Positions 8,054-16,763 of a stretch of 64,000 bases of DNA are shown piece by piece. The stretch is from Leucobacter sp. wl10. GTDB taxonomy: Bacteria > Actinomycetota > Actinomycetes > Actinomycetales > Microbacteriaceae. Below the pieces are notes generated by a model. The model was not told the origin of the DNA. It saw only the letters and a program-made list of their open reading frames with translations, and made no database searches. Location of the stretch: assembly GCF_003569785.1 (NCBI RefSeq), contig NZ_KZ983993.1, positions 83,114 through 147,113 of the forward strand, given 5' to 3'. The position numbers and the translations under genes were made by a program. Numbering within the stretch: position 1 is the stretch's first letter; every line of letters begins with the position of its first letter.

Positions 8054-9304
8054 TCAGGGCCCGAGTGCGTCAATAGGAATGACCCAGACTCCGTCACTGC
8101 GTCGGTAGGCCATGCCGGTGGCGGTGATGACCGCCAAAGCTGCAGGTGTACCTGTGCGTACCTCATCGATCTGGTTCGCGAACTTCAGGAGTCCCTCTGC
8201 GGCGGCATCGACAGCCCGCTGGCCGAGTTTGACTTCGAACGCGGCCCAGCGCCCGTCATCGAGCTGCACGATCGCATCGACTTCGAGTCCTTTGGCATTT
8301 CGGAAGTGAGAGACGAGGCCTCCAAGAGGTTGCGAATAGACGCGCAGATCCCGTACCGCCAGAGACTCGAAGAGGAGGCCGGTCCAGTTCAAGTCGGCGA
8401 GCAGCCGTTCGGGGGTGCCGCGGATCGCCGCCACCGCGAGAGAGGGGTCGGTGAAATGCCGCTTTGCGGCTTCGCGGGCCGGAGTTCTCGAGCGAAGATG
8501 CGGCCCCCACGCAGGCTGATCCTCAAGAACCATGAGGCGCGCGAGCCCGTTGATGTCGTTGGTCACCGTCGATCGGGTTACGGTGCCGTCCGCACCCGCG
8601 ACGTCAGCGGTGATCTGCGTGATGCGAGCCTCCGTCGCCACATTGCGTGCGAGCGTGCTGAGAAGGCGTTGGATCCTCTCCGGACTGCGGGTGCGATGGC
8701 CGACTGCAGGCAGGTCGACGTTGCTGATCTGATCGAGATAGCCTCGGAGCGCCCGTGCCGCCGTACGCGGTCCGTCCTGCTGCAGGGCGGGCCATCCGCC
8801 GGTAACGATCCGATCGATCACGTCGGTGACCTCGAGCCCGGCTCCCTTCGCGGGTTCCTGCGCGCCGGTGAACAGCCGTTCGAGTGATACCGAACCATTG
8901 GAGTGACCCGACTCGAAGAGGGACATCGGGCGCATGCGGAGCGCCGCGATCCGTCCTGCTCCGGAATGACGGCTCGCGTTGTCGGAGGGGGTGGCGGAAC
9001 CGGTGAGGATGAAGATTCCCTTTTCGCCGGATCGATCATCGACCGCGCGTCTGACGTGATTCCACAACTGCGGTTCGAGCTGCCATTCGTCGAGCAGGAT
9101 CGGCGGGTCGCCTTGCATGAGCAGGCTCGGCGCGACTTCGGCTGTCCGGCGCGCGGCATCATCGATGTCGAATCTGAAGGCGGTTCTGGATCGCGTGGCC
9201 CCGGTAGCGGTTTTGCCGCATGCCCGGGGGCCTTCGATGAGCACGGCTCCGACAGCCGCGAGCATCTCATCCAGCTCGGAGTCGACTACTCGAGTGCGAT
9301 ACAT
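8054..9304 (-). CDS. AAA_14 / DUF4143 ATP-binding protein
   Basis: ATPase of the common but functionally obscure AAA_14-DUF4143 family, 416 aa. Domains in order: P-loop ATPase with Walker A GPRACGKT at about residues 22-29, Walker B PILLDEWQ and a sensor-like FILTGSATP; a winged-helix-like middle; and a C-terminal DUF4143/nuclease-like region with EVDAIVQ and FEVKLG, resembling a PD-(D/E)xK core. I chose the ATG at 9302-9304 because GGAAGGG lies just upstream; the open frame extends 48 codons further. Its composition is less GC-rich than its neighbours, and its upstream region carries five 23-bp tandem repeats, suggesting a horizontally mobile, self-regulated gene. Confidence 0.88.
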   Translation of the reverse strand: MYRTRVVDSELDEMLAAVGAVLIEGPRACGKTATGATRSRTAFRFDIDDAARRTAEVAPSLLMQGDPPILLDEWQLEPQLWNHVRRAVDDRSGEKGIFILTGSATPSDNASRHSGAGRIAALRMRPMSLFESGHSNGSVSLERLFTGAQEPAKGAGLEVTDVIDRIVTGGWPALQQDGPRTAARALRGYLDQISNVDLPAVGHRTRSPERIQRLLSTLARNVATEARITQITADVAGADGTVTRSTVTNDINGLARLMVLEDQPAWGPHLRSRTPAREAAKRHFTDPSLAVAAIRGTPERLLADLNWTGLLFESLAVRDLRVYSQPLGGLVSHFRNAKGLEVDAIVQLDDGRWAAFEVKLGQRAVDAAAEGLLKFANQIDEVRTGTPAALAVITATGMAYRRSDGVWVIPIDALGP

Positions 9305-9464
9305 CGGAAGCCCTTCCCGGCCGTGCCAGAGAGCCGGACCCAGTCGTGGATTCTGCGACTGTGTGCAGTACGACAAGTGCCTGTCGGCACAAGCTCTCAG
9401 TCGTCTCTTGCATCGTGTATTACTTTGCCTATTGTACGGCCTTCGCACTGTGCATGAGTAGTCT

Positions 9465-9573
9465 ATTGCTCAGAATATTCCGTTTTTACTGCGCAAAATA
9501 TTCCACTCCTATTGCACAGAACATTCCGACTCTATTGTGCAGAATATTCCACTTGTACTGCACAGAGCATTCC
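9465..9573. repeat. Five tandem 23-bp repeats upstream of the DUF4143 ATPase gene
   Basis: Units start at 9465, 9488, 9511, 9534 and 9557, exactly 23 bp apart. Each has a 17-base core (type: ATTGCACAGAATATTCC) and a 6-base linker. The core combines a TGCRCA-like half and a palindromic GAATATTC in the best units. The array is AT-rich compared with the genome and lies about 160-270 bp upstream of the ATPase start, right after the tetR stop. An array of protein binding sites is the likeliest reading. Confidence 0.85.
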
Positions 9574-9575
9574 CC

Positions 9576-10328
9576 TCAGAAGAGACGCAGCCCGGTCGGC
9601 GGGATGAAGCCGGGACCGGGTGCCTGCTCCCCGGCCGGCAGCGGAGGGCGCTCATCGGCGGAAGCCGTCTCGGTGCCGGATCCCGCCTCGTCTCCAACCT
9701 CCTCCGTGAGGGCGAAGAGCAGCTCTGCGAGGCGATCGCCGAGTTCGTCGAAACCTCCGTCGGTGTGCGGCCCCGCGAGCGCGGCCGTGCGCAGCGCCCG
9801 CTCGTAGACGCCGCTGAACACCGGTATCGCGCGCTCGACGGGGATCACGAAACGGCGGCCGGCGGCCGAGACCACCCGCTCCACCGCGCCGGAGATGCTG
9901 GTGTAGAAGCGGTCCATGAACTCGTGGTGCCCCGGCGCGATCGAGGGGTCGCGCATGGCCAGCAGCAGAAACTCCGTCTCGAGCACGAACCAGGCCGTCG
10001 CGTCGCTCGCCGGAGCGAAGAACTCCACCACGTAGCGCCCGGCCTCTGCGGGGGAGATGCAGCCGCTGCGCTCGCGCAGCGTCGGTTCCAGCTCGCGCGC
10101 CCTGACGGCCAGACTCTCGGCGCGCTGCTCGAACTCGCGCTCGAGCAGTGCGAGGAGGAGCTGTTCCTTGCTCGAGAAGTTGGAGTAGAAGGCTCCTCGC
10201 GTGAACCCGGCGCGGGCGCACACCGCCTCGACGGAGGAGCCCTGCAGTCCCCCCTCGACGAACACCTCGGTCGCGGCGTCGAGAAGGCGCGCCCGGGTCT
10301 CCTGGCGTCTGGCACTCGGAGTCGACAT
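9576..10328 (-). CDS. TetR/AcrR-family transcriptional regulator
   Basis: One-component repressor, 250 aa. The N-terminal helix-turn-helix at about residues 10-55 reads RARLLDAATEVFVEGGLQGS then GFTRGAFYSNFSSKEQL, typical of TetR. The C-terminal helical ligand-binding region is followed by a ~30-residue Gly/Pro-rich tail. It is divergent from an MMPL exporter gene; two matching palindromes in the 110-bp gap are probable operators, so it likely represses the exporter and itself. Confidence 0.93.
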   Translation of the reverse strand: MSTPSARRQETRARLLDAATEVFVEGGLQGSSVEAVCARAGFTRGAFYSNFSSKEQLLLALLEREFEQRAESLAVRARELEPTLRERSGCISPAEAGRYVVEFFAPASDATAWFVLETEFLLLAMRDPSIAPGHHEFMDRFYTSISGAVERVVSAAGRRFVIPVERAIPVFSGVYERALRTAALAGPHTDGGFDELGDRLAELLFALTEEVGDEAGSGTETASADERPPLPAGEQAPGPGFIPPTGLRLF

Positions 10329-10368
10329 GCGACCATCTTCGCACGCTCAGCACCCTCGAAGCCTGTAC

Positions 10369-10407
10369 CGATACATTGGTGCATCGAACTCGATACATTC
10401 GTGTATC
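10369..10407. promoter_or_regulatory. Twin operator palindromes in the tetR-mmpL intergenic region
   Basis: Site 1, CGATACATTGGTGCATCG at 10369-10386, is an imperfect palindrome. Site 2, GATACATTCGTGTATC at 10392-10407, has perfect 6-bp arms GATACA/TGTATC. Centres are 22 bp apart, about two helical turns. They sit where both divergent promoters must lie and fit binding by the adjacent TetR protein. Confidence 0.75.
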
Positions 10408-10438
10408 AAGTGTGAATCGTTCCGATCGGAAGGCCCGC

Positions 10439-13168
10439 ATGTCCACGCTGCTCTACGCCCTCGGCCGCTGGGCCACCCGGGCGAAGACCCTCGTGCTCGT
10501 TCTCTGGATCGCCGTGCTCGCCCTGCTGGGAGCGGGAGCGGGCCTCTTCGGCCAGGGCGCCGATGCGCCGATCAACATCCCGGGAACCGAATCTCAGGAG
10601 GCGATCACGGAGCTCGGACGCACCTTCCCCGAGGTGAGCGGCGCCAGCGCGACGATCATCGTCGTCGCGGCCGACGGCGAGCGGGTCGACGCCGCGCCGT
10701 ACAAGCAGGTCGTCACCGACGCGGCCTCCGAACTCGAGGACGTGAAGGGCGTCATCGCGGTGCAGACCCCCTTCAGCGAGCTCGCGGGCGGGGGCCTCTC
10801 TGACGACGGCAGCGCCGCGCTCATCACCGTGCAGATCGAGGGAGACACGAGCACGGTGCCCGACGCGACGATCAAGGGCATCGAGCGCGCCACGGCGGGG
10901 ATCCAGGATCGCCTGCCTCAGGGCGCCCAGAGCTCGTACGGAGGCGAGGTGTTCTCATCGTCCGTCCCGAGCATCAGCCCCACCGAGGCGGTCGGCGTGC
11001 TCGTGGCGTTCGTGGTGCTGATCCTCACCCTCGGCTCGCTGATCGCGGCCGGCATGCCGCTCATCATCGCGATCCTCGGCGTGGGCGTCTCGATCGCCGG
11101 CCTCTTCCTCGTCACGGCGTTCGCCGATCTCACCTCCACCACGCCCATGCTCGCGCTCATGCTCGGCCTGGCGGTGGGCATCGACTACACCCTCTTCATC
11201 GTGAGCCGGCACCAGGAGCAGCTGAGGGCCGGCGCGCCCGTCGAGGAGTCGATCGCCAGGGCGACGGCGACGAGCGGCTCCGCGGTCGTGTTCGCCGGAC
11301 TCACCGTGATCATCGCGCTCGTGGGGCTCTCGGTCGCCGGCATCCCGTTCCTCACCGCGCTCGGCGTGGCCGCCGCCGCCGCGGTCGCGGTGGCGGTGCT
11401 CGTCGCGGTCACGCTCACGCCCGCGGTGATGGCGATGGCCGGCACCCGGATCCTGCCGAAGAAGCAGCGGAGGGCGCTCGAGGCGGGCGTCGCCGAGCAG
11501 ACCCGCGCCCCCTCGCGCGCCGACCGCTTCTTCGGGGGGTGGGTGCGTGCGGTCACCCGGCGCCCGCTCGTCACGATCCTCTCCGTGCTCGTGCTGCTCG
11601 GCATCGCGGCGGTCCCCGCGCTCCAGCTGCGCCTCGCCCTCCCCAACGCGACCTCGCTGCCCGCCGACGACCCGGCGCGAGTGACCTACGAGCTCACGGG
11701 CGAACGCTTCGGCGAGGGCTACAACGGGCCGCTGCTGCTGACGGGATCGATCATCGAGAGCAACGACCCGCTCGGGCTCATGAACGACCTCGCCGACGAG
11801 GTGCGCCGGGTGCCCGGCGTCGCCGACGTGCCCCTCGCCACCCCCAACCAGGGCGCCGACACGGGCATCATCCAGGTGGTTCCCGAGGAGGGGCCGCACG
11901 CCGAGAGCACCGCCGCGCTCGTGCGCGAGCTGCGCGACATGCGCGACGAGTGGGAGCGGAAGTACGGGGTGAGCCTCGCCGTGACGGGCTTCACCGCGGT
12001 CGGCATCGACGTCTCCGAGATGCTCATGCGGGCGCTGCTGCCCTTCGGCGTCCTGGTGGTCGGGCTGTCGCTGATCCTGCTCGCCATGGTCTTCCGCTCG
12101 GTCTGGGTGCCCATCAAGGCGACGCTCGGCTACCTGCTCTCGGTGGGAACGGCGTTCGGGGCGGTCGTGGCGGTGTTCCAGTGGGGCTGGTTCGCGGACC
12201 TGCTGGACGTCGCCTCGACCGGCCCGGTGCTGAGCTTCATGCCGATCATCCTCATGGGCGTGCTCTTCGGCCTGGCGATGGACTACGAGGTGTTCCTCGT
12301 CTCGCGCATCCGGGAGGAGTACGTGCACGGCGCGAAGGCCCGCGATGCGATCCATCGGGGTTTCGTGGGCAGCGCGAAAGTGGTCACGGCGGCGGCGCTC
12401 ATCATGTTCGCGGTGTTCGCGGCCTTCGTGCCCGAGGGCGATCCGTCGATCAAGGTGATCGCGCTGGGGCTCGCCGTCGGCGTGTTCGTCGACGCGTTCG
12501 TCGTGCGCATGACGCTCGTGCCGGCCGTGCTGGCACTGCTGGGCGACCGCGCCTGGTGGATGCCGCGGCGGCTGTCGAGACTGCTGCCCGCCTTCGACGT
12601 GGAGGGCGAGGGGCTCGCGCGCGAGATCGCGCACGCCGACTGGCCCGCCGACATGCCCGAGGCCGTCATCGCAGCCGACCGGCTGCTGCTGCCCGATCAG
12701 GTGAGGGCGCCCGAGCTGCGGGTCGCGCCGGGGGAGGCCCTGGTGCTCGACCCGCGCGATCCCGTGTCGCTGCCACTCGCGCAGACCCTCACCGGCCGCG
12801 GTCCGATCGTCGCCGGCACGCTGAAGGTGGGCGGGCTGCTGCTGCCCGAGCGGGCGTCCTCGCTGCGGGCGCGCTCGGCGTGGGCCGATCCCGAATCGCT
12901 GCGCGAGGCGCTGCGGGATCGCCCGTCGTTCCTGCTGCTCGACCTGCGCGCGGCCGCCGGGCGACCGCTGACCCCCGCCGCCGCCGAGGACGTCCGCTCG
13001 GCGTTGGCCGCTGCGGTCGTCGAGACGAACCGGGGGTCGGCGCCGGCGCTGACCGTCGCCGTGCTCGGCGGGCGGGATCTCGCCGAGCGGCTGCTGCCCG
13101 ACGGGGCGGTGCTCGTGCAGCCGGCCGCCGTCGGCGCCGCGCAGACCATGGAAGGAGCCGCACGATGA
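10439..13168 (+). CDS. MMPL/RND-family exporter
   Basis: Large membrane transporter of the MmpL type, 909 aa, proton-driven export of lipids or drugs. It has two repeats of one helix, an external domain and a five-helix bundle. The family signatures GIDYTLFIVSRHQEQL in the first bundle and AMDYEVFLVSRIREEY in the second carry the conserved Asp-Tyr pair. A soluble C-terminal region of about 190 residues follows the last helix. The ATG at 10439 has GGAAGG upstream. The stop overlaps the next gene by ATGA, so pump and YhgE/Pip partner are cotranslated under TetR control. Confidence 0.92.
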   Translation: MSTLLYALGRWATRAKTLVLVLWIAVLALLGAGAGLFGQGADAPINIPGTESQEAITELGRTFPEVSGASATIIVVAADGERVDAAPYKQVVTDAASELEDVKGVIAVQTPFSELAGGGLSDDGSAALITVQIEGDTSTVPDATIKGIERATAGIQDRLPQGAQSSYGGEVFSSSVPSISPTEAVGVLVAFVVLILTLGSLIAAGMPLIIAILGVGVSIAGLFLVTAFADLTSTTPMLALMLGLAVGIDYTLFIVSRHQEQLRAGAPVEESIARATATSGSAVVFAGLTVIIALVGLSVAGIPFLTALGVAAAAAVAVAVLVAVTLTPAVMAMAGTRILPKKQRRALEAGVAEQTRAPSRADRFFGGWVRAVTRRPLVTILSVLVLLGIAAVPALQLRLALPNATSLPADDPARVTYELTGERFGEGYNGPLLLTGSIIESNDPLGLMNDLADEVRRVPGVADVPLATPNQGADTGIIQVVPEEGPHAESTAALVRELRDMRDEWERKYGVSLAVTGFTAVGIDVSEMLMRALLPFGVLVVGLSLILLAMVFRSVWVPIKATLGYLLSVGTAFGAVVAVFQWGWFADLLDVASTGPVLSFMPIILMGVLFGLAMDYEVFLVSRIREEYVHGAKARDAIHRGFVGSAKVVTAAALIMFAVFAAFVPEGDPSIKVIALGLAVGVFVDAFVVRMTLVPAVLALLGDRAWWMPRRLSRLLPAFDVEGEGLAREIAHADWPADMPEAVIAADRLLLPDQVRAPELRVAPGEALVLDPRDPVSLPLAQTLTGRGPIVAGTLKVGGLLLPERASSLRARSAWADPESLREALRDRPSFLLLDLRAAAGRPLTPAAAEDVRSALAAAVVETNRGSAPALTVAVLGGRDLAERLLPDGAVLVQPAAVGAAQTMEGAAR

Positions 13169-15204
13169 GCCTGTCGCTCGTACGCCGCACCGGAGCGCGG
13201 CCCGTGCACTGGACCACGATCTTCGGCCTGATGCTCGTGCCGCTCACGGTGGCGGGCGTGCTGCTCTGGGGCCTCTGGAACCCCACCGAACGACTCGGCA
13301 CCGTCACCGCCGCCGTCGTCAACAACGACGAGCCGGTCGAGATCGACGGGCAGCCCACGCCGCTCGGGCGGGTGCTCGCGGGCGAGCTGATCGGCGGCGC
13401 GTCGTCCGAGGCCGGCGGCGCGAACTTCACGTGGGTGCTCACCGACGCCGCCGACGCCAAGTCGGGTCTCGACGACGGCCGGTACACCACGGTCGTGACG
13501 ATCCCCGAGAACTTCTCGGCCGCAGCGACCTCGCTCTCGAACGGACCGGACAAGGCCGAGACCGCGCGCATCGACATCGCGGAGAGCGACCGCGGACGCC
13601 TCATCGACACGGCGCTGTCGAGCATCGTCACCCAGACCGCGACCGGCGTGCTCAACCGGCAGCTCGGCGCGCAGTTCGTGGGCAGCGTGTTCGTGGGCAT
13701 GAGCGAGCTGAGCGGCGGGATCAGCGACGCCGCCGACGGCGCCACGGCGCTGGCCGATGGCGGCGCGCAGCTGGCCGACGGCGCGACCCAGCTCGCGGAC
13801 GGCACCCGCCAGCTGGCCGATGGCACCCAGCAGCTGTCGAGCGGCGCCGGCGAGCTGTCGAGCGGGGCGTCGCAGCTCTCGACGGGCGTGGGCCAGTACG
13901 TCGGCGGGGCCTCCCAGCTGGCGCAGGCCTACGCGCCGCTGGGGCAGGGAACCGTCGCCGCCGCCACCCAGCTGAAGACGACGATCGGGGCGATCGGTCG
14001 GCTGCAGGCCGAAAGCGCGGCGCCGCAGCAGCAGGTCGCTCAGGGACTCGCCGCGGTCGGCGGCGCCATGGATCCGCAGACCGGGCTGCCCGCCGACATC
14101 GCGACCCTCGTCGCGGAGTGCTACGCCTCCGGCGCCAGCGCGGAGTTCTGCGCGCAGCTGCAGTCGACGCTCGGCGCGCGCGCCGGCCAGATCGGCGACG
14201 GCCTCGTGGCGGTGCAGGGCGGCATGACGGGTCTCGCGACGGCGCAGCAGAACTTCGCCGCGACCATGCAGGGGGGCACACAGCCGGATCCGAACGTCGA
14301 TCCCGTCGCACAGCTCGACCAGCTCATCGCCGGGGCCGGGCAGTTCGGCACCGGTCTCAACGAGTTCGCGGCTCAGGGAGCGCAGCTCTCTGAGGGTGCC
14401 GCGGGCCTCGCGGGCGGCGCGTCGCAGCTCGCCACCGGCACCGCGCAGCTCGCGGCGAACACGCCGCAGCTCGCCGACGGCGCCGCCCAGCTCGCCGACG
14501 GCGCGGGCAAGTCGGCCGACGGCGCGGGCGCGCTCGCGACTGGCCTGGGCGAGGCCGCGAGTGGAATCCCGGACTACACCGAGGCCCAGCGCAAGAAGCT
14601 CGCCGACATCGCGGTCGCCCCGGTCGAGGCTCGAGGCGGTGGCGACGAGCTGTTCAACGCCTCGGGTGTGCCGCTGTTCGCCGGGATCGCGCTGTGGGCG
14701 GGCGCGCTCGCGTCGTTCCTCGTGCTCGCGCCGCTGTGGCGCCGCACGCGCGAGGCGGCCCGCGGCGTGGGGTGGATCGCGCTGCGCAGCGCGGCGCCGG
14801 CGGCGGCGCTCGGCGCGGTGCAGGGGGCGATCGCCGGCGTCGTGCTGCCGATCGCGCTCGGCTACGAGCTGGGTCGCGGGGCGGCGTTCTTCGGACTGGC
14901 CCTGCTGGCCGGTGTCGCGTTCGCGCTCGTGGTGCAGGGGCTCTCGGCGCTGCTCGGTGGGTTCGGGCGCTTCGTCGCGTTCGCTCTGCTGGTGGTCGCG
15001 TTCGCGGTCGGGATCGTCTCGACCGTGCCCGGCCCGCTCGCCGCCGTGGGCGACGCGAGCCCCGTCGGCTCGGCGCTCAGGGGTTTCCAGGCGATCGCCA
15101 CCGAGGCCTCCGGTGCGGGCGTCGCGGCGCTGCTGCTGGCACTGTGGGGCCTCGGAGGCCTCGTGCTCACGGCTCTCGCGGTGCGAAGGGCGCGAAAGGC
15201 TTAG
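13165..15204 (+). CDS. YhgE/Pip-domain membrane protein with heptad repeats
   Basis: Membrane protein of the YhgE/Pip family, 679 aa. One helix lies near residues 18-38. A long extracytoplasmic region contains two blocks of Leu/Gly heptads (QLADGAxQLADGT type, about residues 195-245 and 410-465) that form extended helices. Five or so helices fill about residues 495-675, resembling an ABC-2-type membrane domain. Members are often paired with MmpL genes; the precise role in export is not established. The start overlaps the MMPL stop. The stop codon lies within a large hairpin that begins a three-copy 61-bp repeat. Confidence 0.88.
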   Translation: MSLSLVRRTGARPVHWTTIFGLMLVPLTVAGVLLWGLWNPTERLGTVTAAVVNNDEPVEIDGQPTPLGRVLAGELIGGASSEAGGANFTWVLTDAADAKSGLDDGRYTTVVTIPENFSAAATSLSNGPDKAETARIDIAESDRGRLIDTALSSIVTQTATGVLNRQLGAQFVGSVFVGMSELSGGISDAADGATALADGGAQLADGATQLADGTRQLADGTQQLSSGAGELSSGASQLSTGVGQYVGGASQLAQAYAPLGQGTVAAATQLKTTIGAIGRLQAESAAPQQQVAQGLAAVGGAMDPQTGLPADIATLVAECYASGASAEFCAQLQSTLGARAGQIGDGLVAVQGGMTGLATAQQNFAATMQGGTQPDPNVDPVAQLDQLIAGAGQFGTGLNEFAAQGAQLSEGAAGLAGGASQLATGTAQLAANTPQLADGAAQLADGAGKSADGAGALATGLGEAASGIPDYTEAQRKKLADIAVAPVEARGGGDELFNASGVPLFAGIALWAGALASFLVLAPLWRRTREAARGVGWIALRSAAPAAALGAVQGAIAGVVLPIALGYELGRGAAFFGLALLAGVAFALVVQGLSALLGGFGRFVAFALLVVAFAVGIVSTVPGPLAAVGDASPVGSALRGFQAIATEASGAGVAALLLALWGLGGLVLTALAVRRARKA

Positions 15205-15237
15205 GGGAAAACGCGTAGCGTTTTCCCGCCTTTCGCG
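15191..15237 (+). terminator. Nested hairpin at the end of the mmpL operon
   Basis: Outer arms CGCGAAAGGC (15191-15200) and GCCTTTCGCG (15228-15237) enclose inner arms GGGAAAACGC (15205-15214) and GCGTTTTCCC (15218-15227) with a GTA loop. The YhgE/Pip stop codon lies in the TTAG bulge. It has no U-run but is a plausible terminator, and its core is repeated twice downstream. Confidence 0.6.
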
Positions 15238-15386
15238 CCGACGCCACCGCGTCGGAAAGGCTTAGGGGAAAACGCGTAGCGTTTTCCCGCCTTTCGCGCC
15301 GACGCCACCGCGTCGGAAAGGCTTAGGGGAAAACGCGTAGCGTTTTCCCGCTTTTCGCGCCGACGCCACCGCGTCGGAAAGGCTTA
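15194..15386. repeat. 61-bp tandem repeat, three copies plus a partial
   Basis: Units begin at 15194, 15255 and 15316, with a 10-base partial copy from 15377. Copies differ by only one base in the body. Each holds a 10-bp hairpin (GGGAAAACGC/GCGTTTTCCC) and a second hairpin CGACGC-CACC-GCGTCG. The array fills most of the 347-bp gap after the YhgE/Pip gene. I see no gene in it; the remainder to 15551 holds only the upstream region of the AAA+ gene. Confidence 0.93.
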
Positions 15387-15551
15387 AACGCCTCGCGTTC
15401 TCCATCCCCGGGGACCGGAGTCCCGAATGGTTGCCGCGATACCGCATGAAGCAGCCATTCGAGACTCCCGCTTTCGGGGGATCCCGAGGGTATGCTCACC
15501 CGGAGGCTGACAGAATCGAAATGGTTCGGTCTCGGCTGAGGGGAGAGCAGG

Positions 15552-16763
15552 ATGACACAGGGCGACGATTTCCTTGAGGTGATCGAGGCCGAGGTGGTTC
15601 GGGATCCGCAGAACCCGGCGCTGCGGGAGGACTTCATCACGCTGCTGCTGCAGAGCGATCTCGACCGCGCGGCGCACGAGGTGGCGGCGTTCGAGGCGCA
15701 CGGCGGCGATCCTGATCGCGCCCGCGTGCTGCGGGCGCGCGTGATGGCGGCCCGGATGCGCGGCGGGGCGCCCGCCCCGGCGCCGTCGAAGCATCCTGCG
15801 CCCCCGGCCCCCCGCCCGGCCCCGGTCCCCGCCCCGACTGCGAGCGACTCCTCCGACGACGATGTCAGCCAGCCGGGCCTGTGGGACGCCGAGCGCCCCT
15901 CGGTGACCCTGGCCAACGTGGCGGGCCTCGCCGAGGTCAAGCAGCACCTCGACTCGACGTTCCTCGCGCCGCTGCGCAACCCCGAGCTCGCGGCCGCCTT
16001 CGGTCAGAAGCCCGGCGGATCGCTGCTCATGTACGGCCCGCCGGGCTGCGGCAAGACGTTCCTCGCGAAGGCGATCGCGGGCGACCTCGGCGCGTCCTTC
16101 ATCCACGTCACACTCGCCGATCTGCTGAGCAAGTGGGTCGGCGACAGCGAGAAGGCCGTGCAGAGCATCTTCCGCGATGCGCGCGCGGCCGCGCCCTGCG
16201 TGATCTTCTTCGACGAGTTCGACGCCCTCGGCGGGCGCCGCAGCTCGGGCGGCGGCGGGTCGCAGGCGATGCGCATGGTGGTGACGCAGCTTCTCGAGGA
16301 GCTCGACGGCGTCACGAGCCAGAACGACGGCGTCTACTTCCTCGCAGCGACCAACCGCCCGTGGGACATCGACCCCGCCCTCAGGCGCCCGGGCCGCATC
16401 GACAAGACGGTGCTCGTGCTGCCGCCCGACGCGATCGCGCGCTCCGCGATCCTGCAGGGGGACCTCGAGGGCAAGCCCGCCCAGGACGTCGATGTCGTCG
16501 CGGTCGCGGCGGCGACCGAGGGCTTCTCGGGCGCGGACATCGCGCAGGTGGCGAAGATCGCGCTGCAGCAGTCGATGCAGGCGTCGATGAGCGCGGGTGC
16601 GATCGTGCCCGTGACGACCGAGGCCGTGCTCGAGGCGGCGGCCGGCATCACGCCGTCGACGACCTCGTGGTTCGACCAGGTCGCGCCCGTCATCGAGTAC
16701 GGCGTCGACGACGGCACCTTCGAGCAGCTGCGCAGCTACCGCGTGAGGCACGGCATGCGATGA
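15552..16763 (+). CDS. AAA+ ATPase (FtsH/Cdc48-like module) with helical N-domain
   Basis: Single-module classical AAA+ ATPase, 403 aa, soluble. The N-terminal ~75 residues look like a short helical repeat, then comes a Pro/Ala linker (about 72-98). The ATPase core has Walker A GPPGCGKT at about 162-169, the pore-loop region LLSKWVGDSEKAV, Walker B FFDEFDAL with Asp221/Glu222, sensor-1 Asn in AATNRP and arginine fingers in LRRPGRID. There is no protease domain, so it is not FtsH itself; remodelling of a partner is the likely role. Its stop overlaps the start of the first helical-repeat paralogue (ATGA), implying a functional link. Confidence 0.9.
   Translation: MTQGDDFLEVIEAEVVRDPQNPALREDFITLLLQSDLDRAAHEVAAFEAHGGDPDRARVLRARVMAARMRGGAPAPAPSKHPAPPAPRPAPVPAPTASDSSDDDVSQPGLWDAERPSVTLANVAGLAEVKQHLDSTFLAPLRNPELAAAFGQKPGGSLLMYGPPGCGKTFLAKAIAGDLGASFIHVTLADLLSKWVGDSEKAVQSIFRDARAAAPCVIFFDEFDALGGRRSSGGGGSQAMRMVVTQLLEELDGVTSQNDGVYFLAATNRPWDIDPALRRPGRIDKTVLVLPPDAIARSAILQGDLEGKPAQDVDVVAVAAATEGFSGADIAQVAKIALQQSMQASMSAGAIVPVTTEAVLEAAAGITPSTTSWFDQVAPVIEYGVDDGTFEQLRSYRVRHGMR

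Noticed and set aside
9465..9573. CRISPR-like array from five regularly spaced repeats
   Set aside because: The repeats are 17 bases with 6-base linkers at a 23-bp period; there is no room for spacers and no cas gene nearby.
10955..12634. Long minus-strand ORF inside the MMPL gene
   Set aside because: Its product is His/Arg/Glu-rich low-complexity antisense of the transporter with no domain; a shadow of GC-rich coding sequence.
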